Part shown: positions 1 through 9,007 of the stretch, one piece after another
Layout of the letters: every line of letters begins with the position of its first letter
Position numbering within the stretch: the first letter of the stretch is position 1
Assembly: GCF_003149475.2 (NCBI RefSeq)
Contig: NZ_QFWV02000004.1
Coordinates: 772,229 to 807,500, forward strand
Source of the DNA: Oceaniradius stylonematis
GTDB lineage: Bacteria; Pseudomonadota; Alphaproteobacteria; Rhizobiales; Rhizobiaceae
Length of the DNA: 35,272 bases
Reading direction: 5' to 3'
The notes under the pieces: generated by a model
Seen by the model: the letters and a program-made list of their open reading frames with translations, nothing else
What the model was told of the DNA's origin: nothing
Database searches by the model: none
Made by a program: the position numbers and the translations under genes

Positions 1-595
1 ACGATGCCTCGATGTCGGCCGGCTTCTTGCGCGGCTTGCGTGGACGCTTGGGCTTGGCGGGTTCGTCGGCGTTTGCGGTCTGCTGGGCCTCTTCCTCGCG
101 CACCTCGGCGGGGGTTCCGTCGATCACGGGCTGAGGCTGCGCGCCGGCATCGGCTTGGCTGTCACCGGTTTCGGCGGTGGCTCCGTTCTGTTGCTGGCCG
201 TCCTCGGCGTCCTCGTTCCGTTCGTCGCGGTCACGGCGGTTGCGGTTGCGGCGGCCCTGTTGCTGTTGGCCATCGTCGCGTCCCTGCCGGTCATCGCCCG
301 AGGCCTGCTGCGGGTTGTCGTCCTGCTCGTCATCGTCCTCGCGCGGCTGCGGCTGCGCGGCCAGGATGATGCGGTTATAATGTTCGGCGTGCTGCAGATA
401 GTTCTCGGCCATCACCGTATCGCCCGACGACAGCGCATCGCGCGCGAGCGTTGCGTATTTGTCGGCGATGACCTGGGCATTGCCGCGGATCTTCACGTCA
501 GGACCGTTGCTCTCGTAACTGCGCTGGAGCGGGTTCTGATTGCGCCGTCCGCTTCCACGATTGCGCGAACGGCGTCCTTGTTGCTGTGGTCTCAT
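1..595 (-). CDS. DUF4167 domain protein, C-terminus outside the window
   Basis: The reading frame opens with ATG at 595 and stays open to the left edge, so about 198 N-terminal residues are present. The first 75 or so residues form the conserved part: a basic, Gln/Arg-rich start (MRPQQQGRRSRNR), then a segment with NPLQRSYESNGPDVKIRGNA and a helical stretch ending in AENYLQHAEHYNRII. This arrangement is typical of the DUF4167 family of Hyphomicrobiales, whose function is not known. After about residue 80 the sequence is low complexity, rich in Asp, Gln, Arg and Asn, then Lys/Arg/Pro, and is probably disordered. The basic tails suggest nucleic acid binding, which is inference only. It follows prmC on the same strand after 315 bases, so it may have its own promoter. 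A short purine-rich GAGAG lies just before the start. Confidence 0.8.
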   Translation of the reverse strand, partial: MRPQQQGRRSRNRGSGRRNQNPLQRSYESNGPDVKIRGNAQVIADKYATLARDALSSGDTVMAENYLQHAEHYNRIILAAQPQPREDDDEQDDNPQQASGDDRQGRDDGQQQQGRRNRNRRDRDERNEDAEDGQQQNGATAETGDSQADAGAQPQPVIDGTPAEVREEEAQQTANADEPAKPKRPRKPRKKPADIEAS

Positions 596-910
596 CAATC
601 TCTCATGTTCGGGTTATTCGGCTTGCATTGCGCAATTTGTTGGTGAGGAAACGTTTCGGCGCGCGGGTCCAATGGTGTTACCGTCAAAGCAAGCCCTCGG
701 CTTGCGATTGGTCATCATCGTGTCAGATCGCCCCTGCGACTAAACATGTCGGAACCGTGCGCCGCCGGCCTTCGGGCCACGCGGGAAAAATCTTGGTGCT
801 GTCGGTTGCCTGACTGCCGATCAGTCTCGTGTATCGGCCTGTTTGCCTAGTGGTAGCGAGCGCGGGACAGATTGCCAAGGCATTTTTTCGCTTTTTGGCA
901 CGAATTCGTG
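596..910. other. Noncoding gap between prmC and the DUF4167 gene
   Basis: These 315 bases hold no reading frame that looks coding. Visible elements are a 7-bp hairpin at 689-705, a perfect 10-bp palindrome ATTGCGCAAT at 627-636 lying 31 bases upstream of the DUF4167 start, and a pair of 6-bp arms TGCCAA (873-878) and TTGGCA (895-900) just past the prmC stop. I could not identify a convincing minus-strand -35/-10 pair. The gap probably contains the end of the lysC-to-prmC transcript and the start of the DUF4167 transcript, but neither is certain. Confidence 0.5.
689..705 (-). terminator. Possible weak terminator after prmC
   Basis: GCAAGCC and GGCTTGC form a perfect 7-bp stem with a 3-base loop. 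Read on the minus strand, the stem is followed only by a short T-poor run (TTTGAC). It sits about 205 bases past the prmC stop and 94 bases before the DUF4167 start. The stem is clear, but its role as a terminator is doubtful because the U tract is poor. Confidence 0.3.
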
Positions 911-1774
911 TCAGCAACTGAACAATATCGCCCTTTCGAGGCCGTTCAGGTCCTGTGCGCTGGCTGCAACCTGCATGCCGGCGGCCGCAAAAAGTCCGGC
1001 GACCGCCGATCTCTGGCCCTTGCCGATCTCAACGGCGATTCGCCCGCCGTCGGCCAGATGCGGCAGTGCCCGGGCGGCGATCAGCCCGTAGGCGTTGAGC
1101 CCGTCCGAGCCGCCGTCGAGCGCCGCAAGCGGGTCATGATCGCGCACATCGGGGTCCAGCGTCGGGATGACCGCCGTCGGAATATAAGGCGGGTTGGAGA
1201 CGATCAGGTCGAACTGTCCCGAAAGCGCCGAGAACCAGTCCGAGCGCAGCGCGGTGAAGCGCTCGGACAGGCCGAGCCCTTGCGCGTTGCGCGTGGCCAT
1301 CTCAAGCGCTTCGGCGGACACGTCGGTGCCGGTCGCGACCGCTTTGGGCACCTCGTTGAGGATGGCGAGTGCGATGGCGCCACTCCCGGTGCCCAGATCG
1401 AGCACCCGGCAGCTGCCGGTTTCGCCGGCGCGGTGGCGGGCGAACGGCAGAACCAGATCGATCAGCGTCTCGGTGTCGGGGCGCGGCACCAGCGTGTGCG
1501 GGTTCAGCGACAGGGGCAGCCCGTAGAATTCGCGCCAGCCGATGATCCGGTGGACGGGTTCGTGGCTCATGCGCCGGGCGATCGCCGTCCTGAGCGCCTG
1601 GTGCTGGCGCGGGTTGAGCGGCTTGTCGGGCTGGGTCAGCCGGTCCAGCGCGGTCATGCCGGTCGTGTGCTCGACCAGAAGCGTCGCATCGAGATCGGGC
1701 GTCGGCGAGCCGGCGCGGGACAGATGGGCGACCGCATCGTCATAGGCGTCCTGAAGGCTTGCCGACCCGGTCAT
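911..1774 (-). CDS. prmC: Peptide chain release factor N5-glutamine methyltransferase
   Basis: PrmC (HemK) methylates the glutamine of the GGQ motif in release factors RF1 and RF2, using S-adenosylmethionine, in the cytoplasm. The 287-residue protein has an N-terminal helical domain ending in EPVHRIIGWREFYG (72-85), the segment that docks the release factor. The Rossmann-type methyltransferase domain follows, with DLGTGSG at 126-132 for SAM binding and the catalytic NPPY tetrad at 194-197, which holds the substrate amide. The length is normal for the family. The ATG at 1774 is one base past the TGA of prfA, so the enzyme and its substrate are almost certainly made from one transcript by coupled translation. 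Identification is firm. Confidence 0.96.
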   Translation of the reverse strand: MTGSASLQDAYDDAVAHLSRAGSPTPDLDATLLVEHTTGMTALDRLTQPDKPLNPRQHQALRTAIARRMSHEPVHRIIGWREFYGLPLSLNPHTLVPRPDTETLIDLVLPFARHRAGETGSCRVLDLGTGSGAIALAILNEVPKAVATGTDVSAEALEMATRNAQGLGLSERFTALRSDWFSALSGQFDLIVSNPPYIPTAVIPTLDPDVRDHDPLAALDGGSDGLNAYGLIAARALPHLADGGRIAVEIGKGQRSAVAGLFAAAGMQVAASAQDLNGLERAILFSC

Positions 1775-1775
1775 C

Positions 1776-2852
1776 TCATGCCGCCGCCTCTTCGGTGAGC
1801 AGCCTGGCCTGATGATCGGCGGTCAGCGCATCGACGATTTCGTCGAGATCGCCCTCCATCACCCGGTCCAGCTTGTACAGCGTCATGTTGATGCGGTGGT
1901 CGGTGACGCGCCCCTGCGGAAAATTGTAGGTGCGGATGCGCTCGGACCGGTCGCCGGAACCGACTTGCAAGCGCCGCGCCTCGGAGCGCTCCTCGGCCGC
2001 CTTGCGCCGTTCTTCGTCATACAGGCGGGCCCGCAATATCTCCATGGCCCGGGCGCGGTTCTGGTGCTGCGACTTCTCCGCCTGAACGACGACGATGCCG
2101 GACGGAACATGGGTGATACGCACCGCCGAATCGGTCGTGTTGACATGCTGGCCGCCGGCGCCCGACGCCCGCATCGTGTCGATGCGTATGTCCTCGTTGC
2201 GGATGTCGACATCGACCTCTTCGGCCTTGGGCAGGACGGCAACGGTCGCAGCCGAGGTATGGATGCGGCCGCCGGCCTCGGTTTCGGGCACGCGCTGGAC
2301 GCGATGGACGCCGGACTCGAACTTCAGCTTCGAGAAGACGCCCTTGCCCTCGACCTGCGCGATGATCTCCTTGTAGCCGCCGGCATCGCCGTCCGATGCC
2401 GAGACAATCTCCATCTTCCAGCCATGGGCGGCGGCGTAGCGCTCATACATGCGGAACAGATCGCCGGCGAAAAGCGCGGCTTCCAGCCCGCCCGTGCCGG
2501 CGCGGATTTCGAGGATCGCGCTGCGCTGGTCGGCGGCGTCGCGCGGCAGCAGAAGCAAACGTATGTCCTGCCCAAGCGTTTCGAGCCGTTCGTCCAGCTC
2601 GGGCCGTTCCTCTTCGGCAAGGGCGCGCATCTCGGCGTCGATCTCGGCGTCGGACAGCAGCGCGTCGAGATCGTCGCGTTCGGCCTCGACCTGGCGATAC
2701 TCGCGGATCTTGCCGGCGATTTCTTCTAGTTCCGCATATTCGGCGGCGAGCCGCACATAGGTCTCGCTGTCGGGGCCTTCGGCCATCTGCGCCTCGAGCA
2801 TGTCGAAGCGCTTGACCATCTGGTCCATCTTGTCGGCTGGCAGATCGAGCAT
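1776..2852 (-). CDS. prfA: Peptide chain release factor 1
   Basis: RF1 recognises UAA and UAG stop codons in the ribosomal A site and triggers peptidyl-tRNA hydrolysis. The 358-residue protein has the helical N-terminal domain, the stop-codon reading segment [14 protein letters not shown] (187-200), with PET at 189-191 in the place of the PxT tripeptide of RF1, and the hydrolysis motif GGQ at 233-235 in [10 protein letters not shown]. PxT rather than SPF marks it as RF1 and not RF2. The start at 2852 is 30 bases beyond the ptsP stop, which fits one operon lysC-ptsP-prfA-prmC. Its GGQ glutamine is the target of the PrmC encoded next. Confidence 0.97.
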   Translation of the reverse strand: MLDLPADKMDQMVKRFDMLEAQMAEGPDSETYVRLAAEYAELEEIAGKIREYRQVEAERDDLDALLSDAEIDAEMRALAEEERPELDERLETLGQDIRLLLLPRDAADQRSAILEIRAGTGGLEAALFAGDLFRMYERYAAAHGWKMEIVSASDGDAGGYKEIIAQVEGKGVFSKLKFESGVHRVQRVPETEAGGRIHTSAATVAVLPKAEEVDVDIRNEDIRIDTMRASGAGGQHVNTTDSAVRITHVPSGIVVVQAEKSQHQNRARAMEILRARLYDEERRKAAEERSEARRLQVGSGDRSERIRTYNFPQGRVTDHRINMTLYKLDRVMEGDLDEIVDALTADHQARLLTEEAAA

Positions 2853-2882
2853 GGCGGGTTGATAGCGGCCCCTGACCGCCTG

Positions 2883-5195
2883 TCAAAGGGCAATGGCGTG
2901 GGCTTCGGCATATTCGCGGATAATGTCACGGATATCGGCGCCCGTGCTGCCGTTTTCAAGCGGATCGGCAATCGCGGCGCGCAGGGCGGCCATGTCCGTC
3001 TTCAGAATGGCGGCCTTGACCGGGCCGATGGCCGCCGGCGACATGGACAGGGTTGTGATGCCGAGCGCCGCAAGGGCGAGGGCCTCCAACGGCCGGCCGG
3101 CGATTTCGCCGCACAGTGTCAATGGCGTCTCGTGCCGGGCGGCGGCGTCGGCGATCGATTTCAGCGCGCGCAGAAAGGTCGGCGACAGGGTTTCGAACCG
3201 GTCGGCGACACGGCTGTTGCCGCGGTCGGCGGCATACATGAACTGGAACAGGTCGTTCGAGCCGATGGACACGAAGTCGACCTTCTCCATCAGACCGTCC
3301 AGATCGAACAGCAGCGAGGGCACTTCCAGCATGGCGCCGATCCGCAACGTCAGCGGCAAGCCGTGGCCGAAACGCGACAAGTGCTTGACCTCGCGCATGA
3401 TCAGCGCGCGCGCCTGGTCGATCTCGTGCAGTTCGGTGACCATCGGCAGCATGAGCCGCAATTCGCGGCCCGACGCGGCCTTCAGCAGCGCCCGCACCTG
3501 AGTCCGCAGCAGGCCGGGACGGTCCAGCGCCAGCCGCATGGCGCGCCAGCCGAGCGCAGGGTTCTCCTCGTCGGGGGCGTTGCGGAAATAGGGGAGCACC
3601 TTGTCGCCGCCGATATCGAGCGTGCGGAAAGTGACCGGCCGGCCGGCGGCGGCATCGAGCACCGACCGGTAAAGCCGCTCCTGCGCCTCGGCGCGCGGAA
3701 AGGTGGCAGCGATCATGAATTGCAGTTCGGTCCGGAACAGGCCGATGCCGGCCGCACCCGACTGCTCGACCTGCGGCAGGTCGACCAGAAGACCGGCATT
3801 CATCAAGAGCGAGACGGGATGGCCGTCGGCGGTGACCGAAGGACGGTCGCGCAGCGTGCGATACTCCTCCTGGCGGCGGGCGCGGAAACGGACTTTTTCG
3901 GCGTAAGCCGCCTCGACATCGGGCTGGGGCCGCAGATGCACATGGCCGGACAAGCCGTCGACGATGATTGCGTCGCCCGAATCGGACATGGCGACGACAC
4001 CCTTGGCGCCGCCGGCGACCGGTATGTTCATGGCGCGCGCGACGATCACCACATGGCTTGTCGGCGCACCCTCCTCCAGGACCAGCCCGCGCAGCCTGTC
4101 GCGCGGATAGTCGAGCAGTTCGGCCGCGCCCATGTGGCGGGCGACGATTATGGCGTCCTCGGGCAGGGACTTTGCGCCGTGGGACGGCTCGCCGCTGATC
4201 AGTTGGCGGAGCAGACGATTGGCCAGATCGTCGAAATCGCTCATGCGCTCGCGCAGATAAGGGTCGGTGACCGTGCTCAGCCGCGCGCGCATGTCGCTCT
4301 GCACCTTCTCGACTCCGGCCTCGGCGGTCAGGCCGTTGCGGATCGCCTCCTCCATGCGCTGCACCCAGCCCTTGTCGTGGGCGAACATGCGATAGGTTTC
4401 CAGCACGTCGCGGTGTTCGCCCTCGAATGCCACATCGCCGCGCGACAGCATGTCGTCGATGGTCAATCGCAGGCTGGAGAGCGCGGCCGCCAACCGCTCC
4501 AGTTCGGCCTGGGTGTCATCGTTGAACATGGCCGTGACGACGACGCGCGGTTCATGCAGGACGACATGTCCCAGCCCGATGCCTTCGGACAGGGGCTGGC
4601 CGTGATGTGTGACCGGCTTGGCGAGATCGAGTTCGACGCCGGCTGAAGAAAGGCTTCTCAGATCGCCGGTGGCGATCATCTCGCCGATCACCATGGCGAC
4701 CGTTTCCATCGCCTCGCCCTCATCGTCGCCATAGGCGCGGTGGGCTTCGTTCTGAACGACGAGCACGCCCAGCGTCCGGCCGGCTCGCAGGATCGGCACG
4801 CCGAGGAAGGAATTGTAGAGTTCCTCGCCGGTTTCGGGGAGGTATTCGAAGGCCGGGTGCTTTTGCGCTTCGGCAAGGTTCAGCGGGCGCGAGGATGCGG
4901 CGATGGTGCCGACGAGGCCCTGGCCGAGCCGCAACTGGGATTGGTGGACGGCCTTGGGATTGAGGCCGACGGTGGCATAGAGTTCGAGAACGCCGTCGGC
5001 GCGCAGCGCATAGACCGAGCAGACCTCGGCGACCATCGACTGGGCGATCTGGGCGACGATCCGGTCGAGGCGCTGCTGCGGCGCCATCGGCTCGGCCATG
5101 ATTTCGCGGATGCGCTTGAGCAGCACGCGGGAGCCCGCGTCCTTGTCGCGGGTCGCGGGCGGCCCGTCGGGTCCGGCAAATCGGTTGGCGCTCAT
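2883..5195 (-). CDS. ptsP: PTS-Ntr enzyme I (PEP-protein phosphotransferase, GAF domain)
   Basis: EI-Ntr autophosphorylates from phosphoenolpyruvate and passes phosphate to NPr and EIIA-Ntr, a regulatory chain that senses nitrogen and influences potassium uptake and carbon storage in rhizobia. I chose the ATG at 5195 (770 residues) because the longer frame to 5273 would run into lysC. A GAF sensory domain covers about residues 20-180. The EI part has the phosphorylated histidine in EEGAPTSHVVIVARA (about H381), the PEP-binding GLFRTEL, the IGSNDLFQF segment and the active-site cysteine in LCGEIAGRP. The gene starts 22 bases past lysC and ends 30 bases before prfA, so it probably shares their transcript. 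GAF plus EI distinguishes it from sugar-type ptsI. Identification is firm. Confidence 0.95.
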   Translation of the reverse strand: MSANRFAGPDGPPATRDKDAGSRVLLKRIREIMAEPMAPQQRLDRIVAQIAQSMVAEVCSVYALRADGVLELYATVGLNPKAVHQSQLRLGQGLVGTIAASSRPLNLAEAQKHPAFEYLPETGEELYNSFLGVPILRAGRTLGVLVVQNEAHRAYGDDEGEAMETVAMVIGEMIATGDLRSLSSAGVELDLAKPVTHHGQPLSEGIGLGHVVLHEPRVVVTAMFNDDTQAELERLAAALSSLRLTIDDMLSRGDVAFEGEHRDVLETYRMFAHDKGWVQRMEEAIRNGLTAEAGVEKVQSDMRARLSTVTDPYLRERMSDFDDLANRLLRQLISGEPSHGAKSLPEDAIIVARHMGAAELLDYPRDRLRGLVLEEGAPTSHVVIVARAMNIPVAGGAKGVVAMSDSGDAIIVDGLSGHVHLRPQPDVEAAYAEKVRFRARRQEEYRTLRDRPSVTADGHPVSLLMNAGLLVDLPQVEQSGAAGIGLFRTELQFMIAATFPRAEAQERLYRSVLDAAAGRPVTFRTLDIGGDKVLPYFRNAPDEENPALGWRAMRLALDRPGLLRTQVRALLKAASGRELRLMLPMVTELHEIDQARALIMREVKHLSRFGHGLPLTLRIGAMLEVPSLLFDLDGLMEKVDFVSIGSNDLFQFMYAADRGNSRVADRFETLSPTFLRALKSIADAAARHETPLTLCGEIAGRPLEALALAALGITTLSMSPAAIGPVKAAILKTDMAALRAAIADPLENGSTGADIRDIIREYAEAHAIAL

Positions 5196-5217
5196 GGCGC
5201 CAATCTGGACCGCCGGG

Positions 5218-6492
5218 TCAGGCCTTGTCGAGCCCATAGACGCCGTGCAGCGTCCGCACGGCCAGTTCGGCATAGTCGCCGTCGATCAGGATGGAGATCT
5301 TGATTTCGGACGTGGTGATGGCGCGGATGTTGATCGCCTTGTCGGCCAGCGCCTGGAATGCGGTCGCGGCGACGCCGGCATGGCTGCGCATGCCGATGCC
5401 GATCACCGAGACCTTGGCAAGGCCCGTTTCGGACTGGACGGTATCGTAGCCGATTGCCTGCTTGTGCTGTTCGAGCGCGGCAACGGCCTTGTCCACATCG
5501 CCGGACGGCACGGTGAAGGTCATGTCGGTGTAATCGCCATCGGCGGAGACGTTCTGCACGATCATGTCGACATTGATGCCGGCCTTGGCGAGCGGGCCGA
5601 AGATGGCGGCCGAAATGCCGGGACGGTCGGCGACGCGGCGCAGCGAAATCTGCGCTTCGTCCTTGGCATAGGCGATGCCGGTGACGGTTTCATGTTCCAC
5701 GATCTCGTCCTCACTGCAGATCAGCGTTCCGGGCGGGTTGTCGAAGTCGTTCATGCCCGGCGCGTCGGGTGCGTCGAAACTGGAGCGCACGAAGGTGCGC
5801 ACATTGTGCACCATGGCCATTTCGACCGAGCGCACCTGGAGAACCTTGGCGCCGAGCGAGGCCATTTCCAGCATCTCCTCGAAGGAGACCCTAGCCAGAC
5901 GGCGGGCGGCCGGTTCGATGCGGGGATCGGTGGTGTAGACCCCGTCGACATCGGTGTAGATGTCGCAGCGGTCGGCGCGAACCGCCGCAGCCAGCGCCAC
6001 CGCCGACGTGTCCGATCCACCGCGCCCGAGCGTGGCGATGCGATTGTCGGGACCGATGCCCTGAAAGCCGGCAACGACAGCCACCTGGTCCATCGACAGG
6101 CGCTCGTTCAGCGTGTCCGCCTCGATGTCGGCGATGCGGGCGGCGCCGTGGGCATTGTCCGTTTTGACCGGGATCTGCCAGCCCTGCCAGGAGCGTGCAT
6201 CGACGCCCATCGATTGCAGGGCGATGGCCAGAAGCCCGCTCGTCACCTGTTCGCCCGAGGAGACGATCGTGTCATATTCGCGCGCATCGTAGAAGGAAGC
6301 GCCGGCGCCGGCCGTCACAGGCATCTGGCGCACCCATTCCACCAGCTCGTTGGTCTTTCCGGCCATGGCGGAGACGACCACGGCGACCTGGTGGCCGGCA
6401 TCGACTTCGCGCTTGACGTGCCGCGCCACATTGCAGATGCGGTCCAGATCGGCGACGGACGTGCCGCCAAATTTCATCACGATGCGGGCCAT
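5218..6492 (-). CDS. lysC: Aspartate kinase
   Basis: LysC phosphorylates aspartate, the first step towards lysine, threonine, methionine and diaminopimelate. The protein of 424 residues starts MARIVMKFGGTSVADLDRI, with the aspartokinase signature KFGGTSV at 7-13. The frame is open further upstream to 6786, but only the ATG at 6492 gives the usual N-terminus. The kinase fold fills the first 260 residues (note GRGGSDTSAVALAAA and YTDVDGVYTTDPR). The last 150 or so look like two ACT domains, the usual site of feedback inhibition by lysine or threonine. It is the first gene of the minus-strand run lysC-ptsP-prfA-prmC and lies back to back with ubiG across 141 bases. Confidence 0.96.
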   Translation of the reverse strand: MARIVMKFGGTSVADLDRICNVARHVKREVDAGHQVAVVVSAMAGKTNELVEWVRQMPVTAGAGASFYDAREYDTIVSSGEQVTSGLLAIALQSMGVDARSWQGWQIPVKTDNAHGAARIADIEADTLNERLSMDQVAVVAGFQGIGPDNRIATLGRGGSDTSAVALAAAVRADRCDIYTDVDGVYTTDPRIEPAARRLARVSFEEMLEMASLGAKVLQVRSVEMAMVHNVRTFVRSSFDAPDAPGMNDFDNPPGTLICSEDEIVEHETVTGIAYAKDEAQISLRRVADRPGISAAIFGPLAKAGINVDMIVQNVSADGDYTDMTFTVPSGDVDKAVAALEQHKQAIGYDTVQSETGLAKVSVIGIGMRSHAGVAATAFQALADKAINIRAITTSEIKISILIDGDYAELAVRTLHGVYGLDKA

Positions 6493-6534
6493 TTTGGGCG
6501 GGTCCGGCGGGTGGGTGTTCACGAAACGCGCGGT

Positions 6535-6563
6535 CCATAGCGGACTATGCCGCACCCCGCAAG
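6535..6563 (-). promoter_or_regulatory. Candidate lysC promoter
   Basis: On the minus strand CTTGCG (6563-6558) and CTATGG (6540-6535) are separated by 17 bases, which resembles the rhizobial sigma-70 pattern CTTGAC-17-CTATAT. Transcription would start near 6528, giving a leader of about 35 bases before the lysC ATG. The match is partial. No room or structure for a lysine riboswitch is seen. Confidence 0.4.
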
Positions 6564-6633
6564 CAAGCGCATGGGTTGACTTGGCCGCCCTTCCGCCCGA
6601 CTTGCATCGGCGGACGACAATGCGGAGCATCAG

Positions 6634-7386
6634 ATGAGCGACAGCGCCACCACGATCGATCAGGCCGAAGTGGACCGGTTTTCCCGGCTGGCGGCGGAAT
6701 GGTGGAACCCGAAGGGCAAGTTCAAGCCGCTGCACAAGTTCAACCCGGTCCGCCTGACCTACATCCGCGACACGGTGTGCGCCCATTTCGGTCGCGATCC
6801 GAATGCGCCGAAACCGTTCGAGGGGCTGCGGCTGCTCGACATCGGCTGCGGCGGCGGGCTCTTGAGCGAGCCAATGTCACGTCTGGGGGCCGATGTGGTC
6901 GGCGCGGACGCGTCCGAGACCAACATCGAAGTTGCGAAAATCCACGCCGATCAATCGGGAGTTGACGTCGACTATCGCGCCACGACCTCCGAGGCGCTCG
7001 AGGCGGCCGGCGAGACGTTCGACATCGTGCTCAACATGGAGGTGGTCGAGCATGTCGCCGATGTGGACCTGTTCATGAAGAGCTGCGCGGCGATGGTGCG
7101 GCCCGGCGGGCTGATGTTCGTGGCCACGATCAATCGCACCACCAAGGCCTGGGGGCTGGCGATCGTTGGCGCCGAATATGTGCTGGGTTGGCTGCCCAGG
7201 GGCACGCACCAGTACGAAAAGCTGGTCAAGCCATCGGAAATCGATGCGGCGCTTTCCGGAACAGGTGTCGAAGTGTTCGACCGCAGCGGCGTCTTCTACA
7301 ATGTGCTGGCCGACGAATGGCGCCTGTCTCGCGACATGGATGTCAACTATATGGTGGTTGCCAAGCGCGTTGCCGACGCTGGATAG
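6634..7386 (+). CDS. ubiG: Ubiquinone biosynthesis O-methyltransferase
   Basis: UbiG carries out both O-methylation steps of ubiquinone synthesis with S-adenosylmethionine, at the inner face of the membrane. The 250-residue protein has the family's N-terminal [31 protein letters not shown], the SAM-binding [14 protein letters not shown] around residues 67-80, and [10 protein letters not shown] further on. Length and both ends match the family. CGGAG at 6623-6627 is a good ribosome-binding site 6 bases before the ATG. A TTGACT at 6576-6581 could be its -35, but no good -10 is seen at the right distance. It is transcribed away from lysC and faces the DUF1178 gene, whose end is only 9 bases away. 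Confidence 0.96.
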   Translation: MSDSATTIDQAEVDRFSRLAAEWWNPKGKFKPLHKFNPVRLTYIRDTVCAHFGRDPNAPKPFEGLRLLDIGCGGGLLSEPMSRLGADVVGADASETNIEVAKIHADQSGVDVDYRATTSEALEAAGETFDIVLNMEVVEHVADVDLFMKSCAAMVRPGGLMFVATINRTTKAWGLAIVGAEYVLGWLPRGTHQYEKLVKPSEIDAALSGTGVEVFDRSGVFYNVLADEWRLSRDMDVNYMVVAKRVADAG

Positions 7387-7395
7387 ATTGGCAGA

Positions 7396-7833
7396 CTAGT
7401 TCAAATCCTCGGGCAGATCCGGCAGCGGCATGATGTCGATGCCCTCGTCGACCAGGCTTTCGACATCGTCTGGCGAAGCCTTGCCGTAGATCGGCCTGGC
7501 ATCGGTCTCGCCATAATGCATCTGCCGCGCCTGCTCGGGAAACTTCTCGCCGACATCCTCGGCCTGCGCCTTCACCTGCCGCGTCACTTCGCGCATCTTC
7601 TCGACCATCTCGCGACGCATCGCCTGGCCGGCGGCGACCATGACCGCCTCCTTGCGCGCATCCTTGGCGCGGCCGGTTGCCACCTGCGGCGCCATCAGGG
7701 CCTTTGAAACCTTGATCGATCCGCAGGCGGGGCATTCGACGAAGCCCCTTTTTGCCTGGGTTTCATAGTCCTCGTTGGAGCGGAACCAGGCCTCGAATTC
7801 ATGGCCCTTGTCGCAATGCAGCGCGAATTTCAT
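7396..7833 (-). CDS. DUF1178 family zinc-ribbon-like protein
   Basis: This 145-residue protein matches the DUF1178 family, found widely in proteobacteria and without a known function. The N-terminal 40 residues look like a small zinc ribbon: C7 and H11 in CDKGHEFEAWF, then C34 and C37 in VECPACGS. A charged helical middle (about 65-105) follows, and a conserved-looking C-terminus with ARPIYGKASPDDVESLVDEGI. The ATG at 7833 overlaps the TGA of the amidase gene upstream by four bases (ATGA), so translation is probably coupled. Its place at the end of the comF-grxC-amidase run gives no clear functional clue. Confidence 0.85.
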   Translation of the reverse strand: MKFALHCDKGHEFEAWFRSNEDYETQAKRGFVECPACGSIKVSKALMAPQVATGRAKDARKEAVMVAAGQAMRREMVEKMREVTRQVKAQAEDVGEKFPEQARQMHYGETDARPIYGKASPDDVESLVDEGIDIMPLPDLPEDLN

Positions 7834-8678
7834 CGTGTCGTCTCGTCCGGTCTTTTCTCGTGCACATAGGACCGCGCATTCCGCAGGTTGGGTATTCTGC
7901 CACGCGCCGCGGCCGGCGCGGATAGATCGATGTCGGCGACGACGATGCCCGGTTCGTCATCATCCTTTTCGGCGATGATCGCGCCCCAGGGATCAATGAC
8001 AAGCGAATGGCCGTAGGTCTCGCGGCCATCTTCGTGGACGCCGCCCTGGGCGGCGGCGATCATGAAAGCGCCGTTCTCGATGGCGCGGGAGCGCATCAGG
8101 ACATGCCAATGGGCCTCGCCGGTCTGGCGGGTGAAGGCGGCGGGCGCCGTCAGGACGGTGGCGCCGGCGCGGGCCTGATCGCGGAACAGGTGCGGGAACC
8201 GGACATCGTAGCAGATGGCAAGGCCCAGCGTGGCGCCGTCCATGTCCGAGGTTACAAGTGCCTCGCCCGGCGCGTAGATCGCCGATTCCCGCCAGCTTTC
8301 GCCATTGGGAAGATCGACGTCGAACATGTGGATCTTGTCGTAGGTCGCCGCGCGGGAGCCGTCCGGCGCGAAAAGCGCGGCGCGGTTGGCCACCTTGCCG
8401 TCCTCGCGCAGGATCGGCGTGGACCCGACATGCAGCCAAATGCCGTGGGTGGCCGCCGACCGGGCGGCGGCGGCGAACACCGGATCGTCCTGCTCGGGCC
8501 CTACGGTTCGCATCAGCGCGTCGCGGTCCTTCTGGACCAGGCCCGTCATTTCGGGCGATTGCACATAACGGGCGCCGTCAGCGGCGGCCTCGGCGACCAG
8601 CCGCGCGAAGTCCTCGGTGTTGCGGTCCGGATCGGTGCCCGACCGCATCTGGATGCAGGCGACACGCATCGTGGTCAC
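7830..8678 (-). CDS. Carbon-nitrogen hydrolase, Nit1/Nit2-like amidase
   Basis: A member of the nitrilase superfamily. The Glu-Lys-Cys catalytic triad is visible at E43 (SPEMTG), K115 (YDKIHMFD) and C156 (AICYDVRFP). The sequence is closest in character to Nit1/Nit2 enzymes, which hydrolyse deaminated glutathione or omega-amides of 2-oxoacids. With a glutaredoxin immediately upstream, repair of damaged glutathione is an attractive but unproven role. The frame of 282 residues starts with GTG at 8678, which overlaps the grxC stop as GTGA. An ATG three codons on (8669) is an equally reasonable start. The 3' end overlaps the DUF1178 gene by four bases. Substrate is not certain. Confidence 0.88.
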   Translation of the reverse strand: MTTMRVACIQMRSGTDPDRNTEDFARLVAEAAADGARYVQSPEMTGLVQKDRDALMRTVGPEQDDPVFAAAARSAATHGIWLHVGSTPILREDGKVANRAALFAPDGSRAATYDKIHMFDVDLPNGESWRESAIYAPGEALVTSDMDGATLGLAICYDVRFPHLFRDQARAGATVLTAPAAFTRQTGEAHWHVLMRSRAIENGAFMIAAAQGGVHEDGRETYGHSLVIDPWGAIIAEKDDDEPGIVVADIDLSAPAAARGRIPNLRNARSYVHEKRPDETTR

Positions 8679-8932
8679 GCCGCCAGGAGCGCGTCCAGCT
8701 TGCCGGCGCGCTCCATCGCCATCAGATCGTCGCAGCCGCCAACATGGGTGTCGCCGACGAAGATCTGCGGAAAGGTGGCGCGGCCATTGGCCTTCTGGAT
8801 CATTTCGCGCTTCAGCGCCGGATCGAAGCTTGCATCATGCTCGACATAGGCGATGCCCTTCCTGTCCAGCAGCCGCTTGGCCGCGGTGCAAAAGCCGCAC
8901 AATTGTCGTGTGTAGATTGTCACGTTTGCCAT
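8675..8932 (-). CDS. grxC: Glutaredoxin 3 type, CGFC active site
   Basis: Glutaredoxin reduces protein and mixed glutathione disulfides in the cytoplasm. From the ATG at 8932 it has 85 residues, starting MANVTIYTRQLCGFC. An upstream ATG at 8956 would add eight residues that do not look like the family. The active site reads CGFC in place of the common CPYC. The cis-proline segment ATFPQIFVGDTHVGGCDDL, which binds glutathione, is intact. The gene sits between comF (75 bases upstream) and the Nit-like amidase (GTGA overlap). The loss of the active-site proline may alter redox potential or favour monothiol chemistry, but both cysteines are kept. Confidence 0.93.
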   Translation of the reverse strand: MANVTIYTRQLCGFCTAAKRLLDRKGIAYVEHDASFDPALKREMIQKANGRATFPQIFVGDTHVGGCDDLMAMERAGKLDALLAA

Positions 8933-9007
8933 GTGTCGTCTTTCCGAAACGATCATCCGTCTGGCCGCGATATAGGCCGTGCGGCGTTCAAGTGAAAGGC
9001 TTGCGGC

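Noticed and set aside
6493-6633. Possible lysine riboswitch before lysC
   Set aside because: The gap is 141 bases and is shared with ubiG, which is too short for the known lysine riboswitch, and no matching helices are seen.
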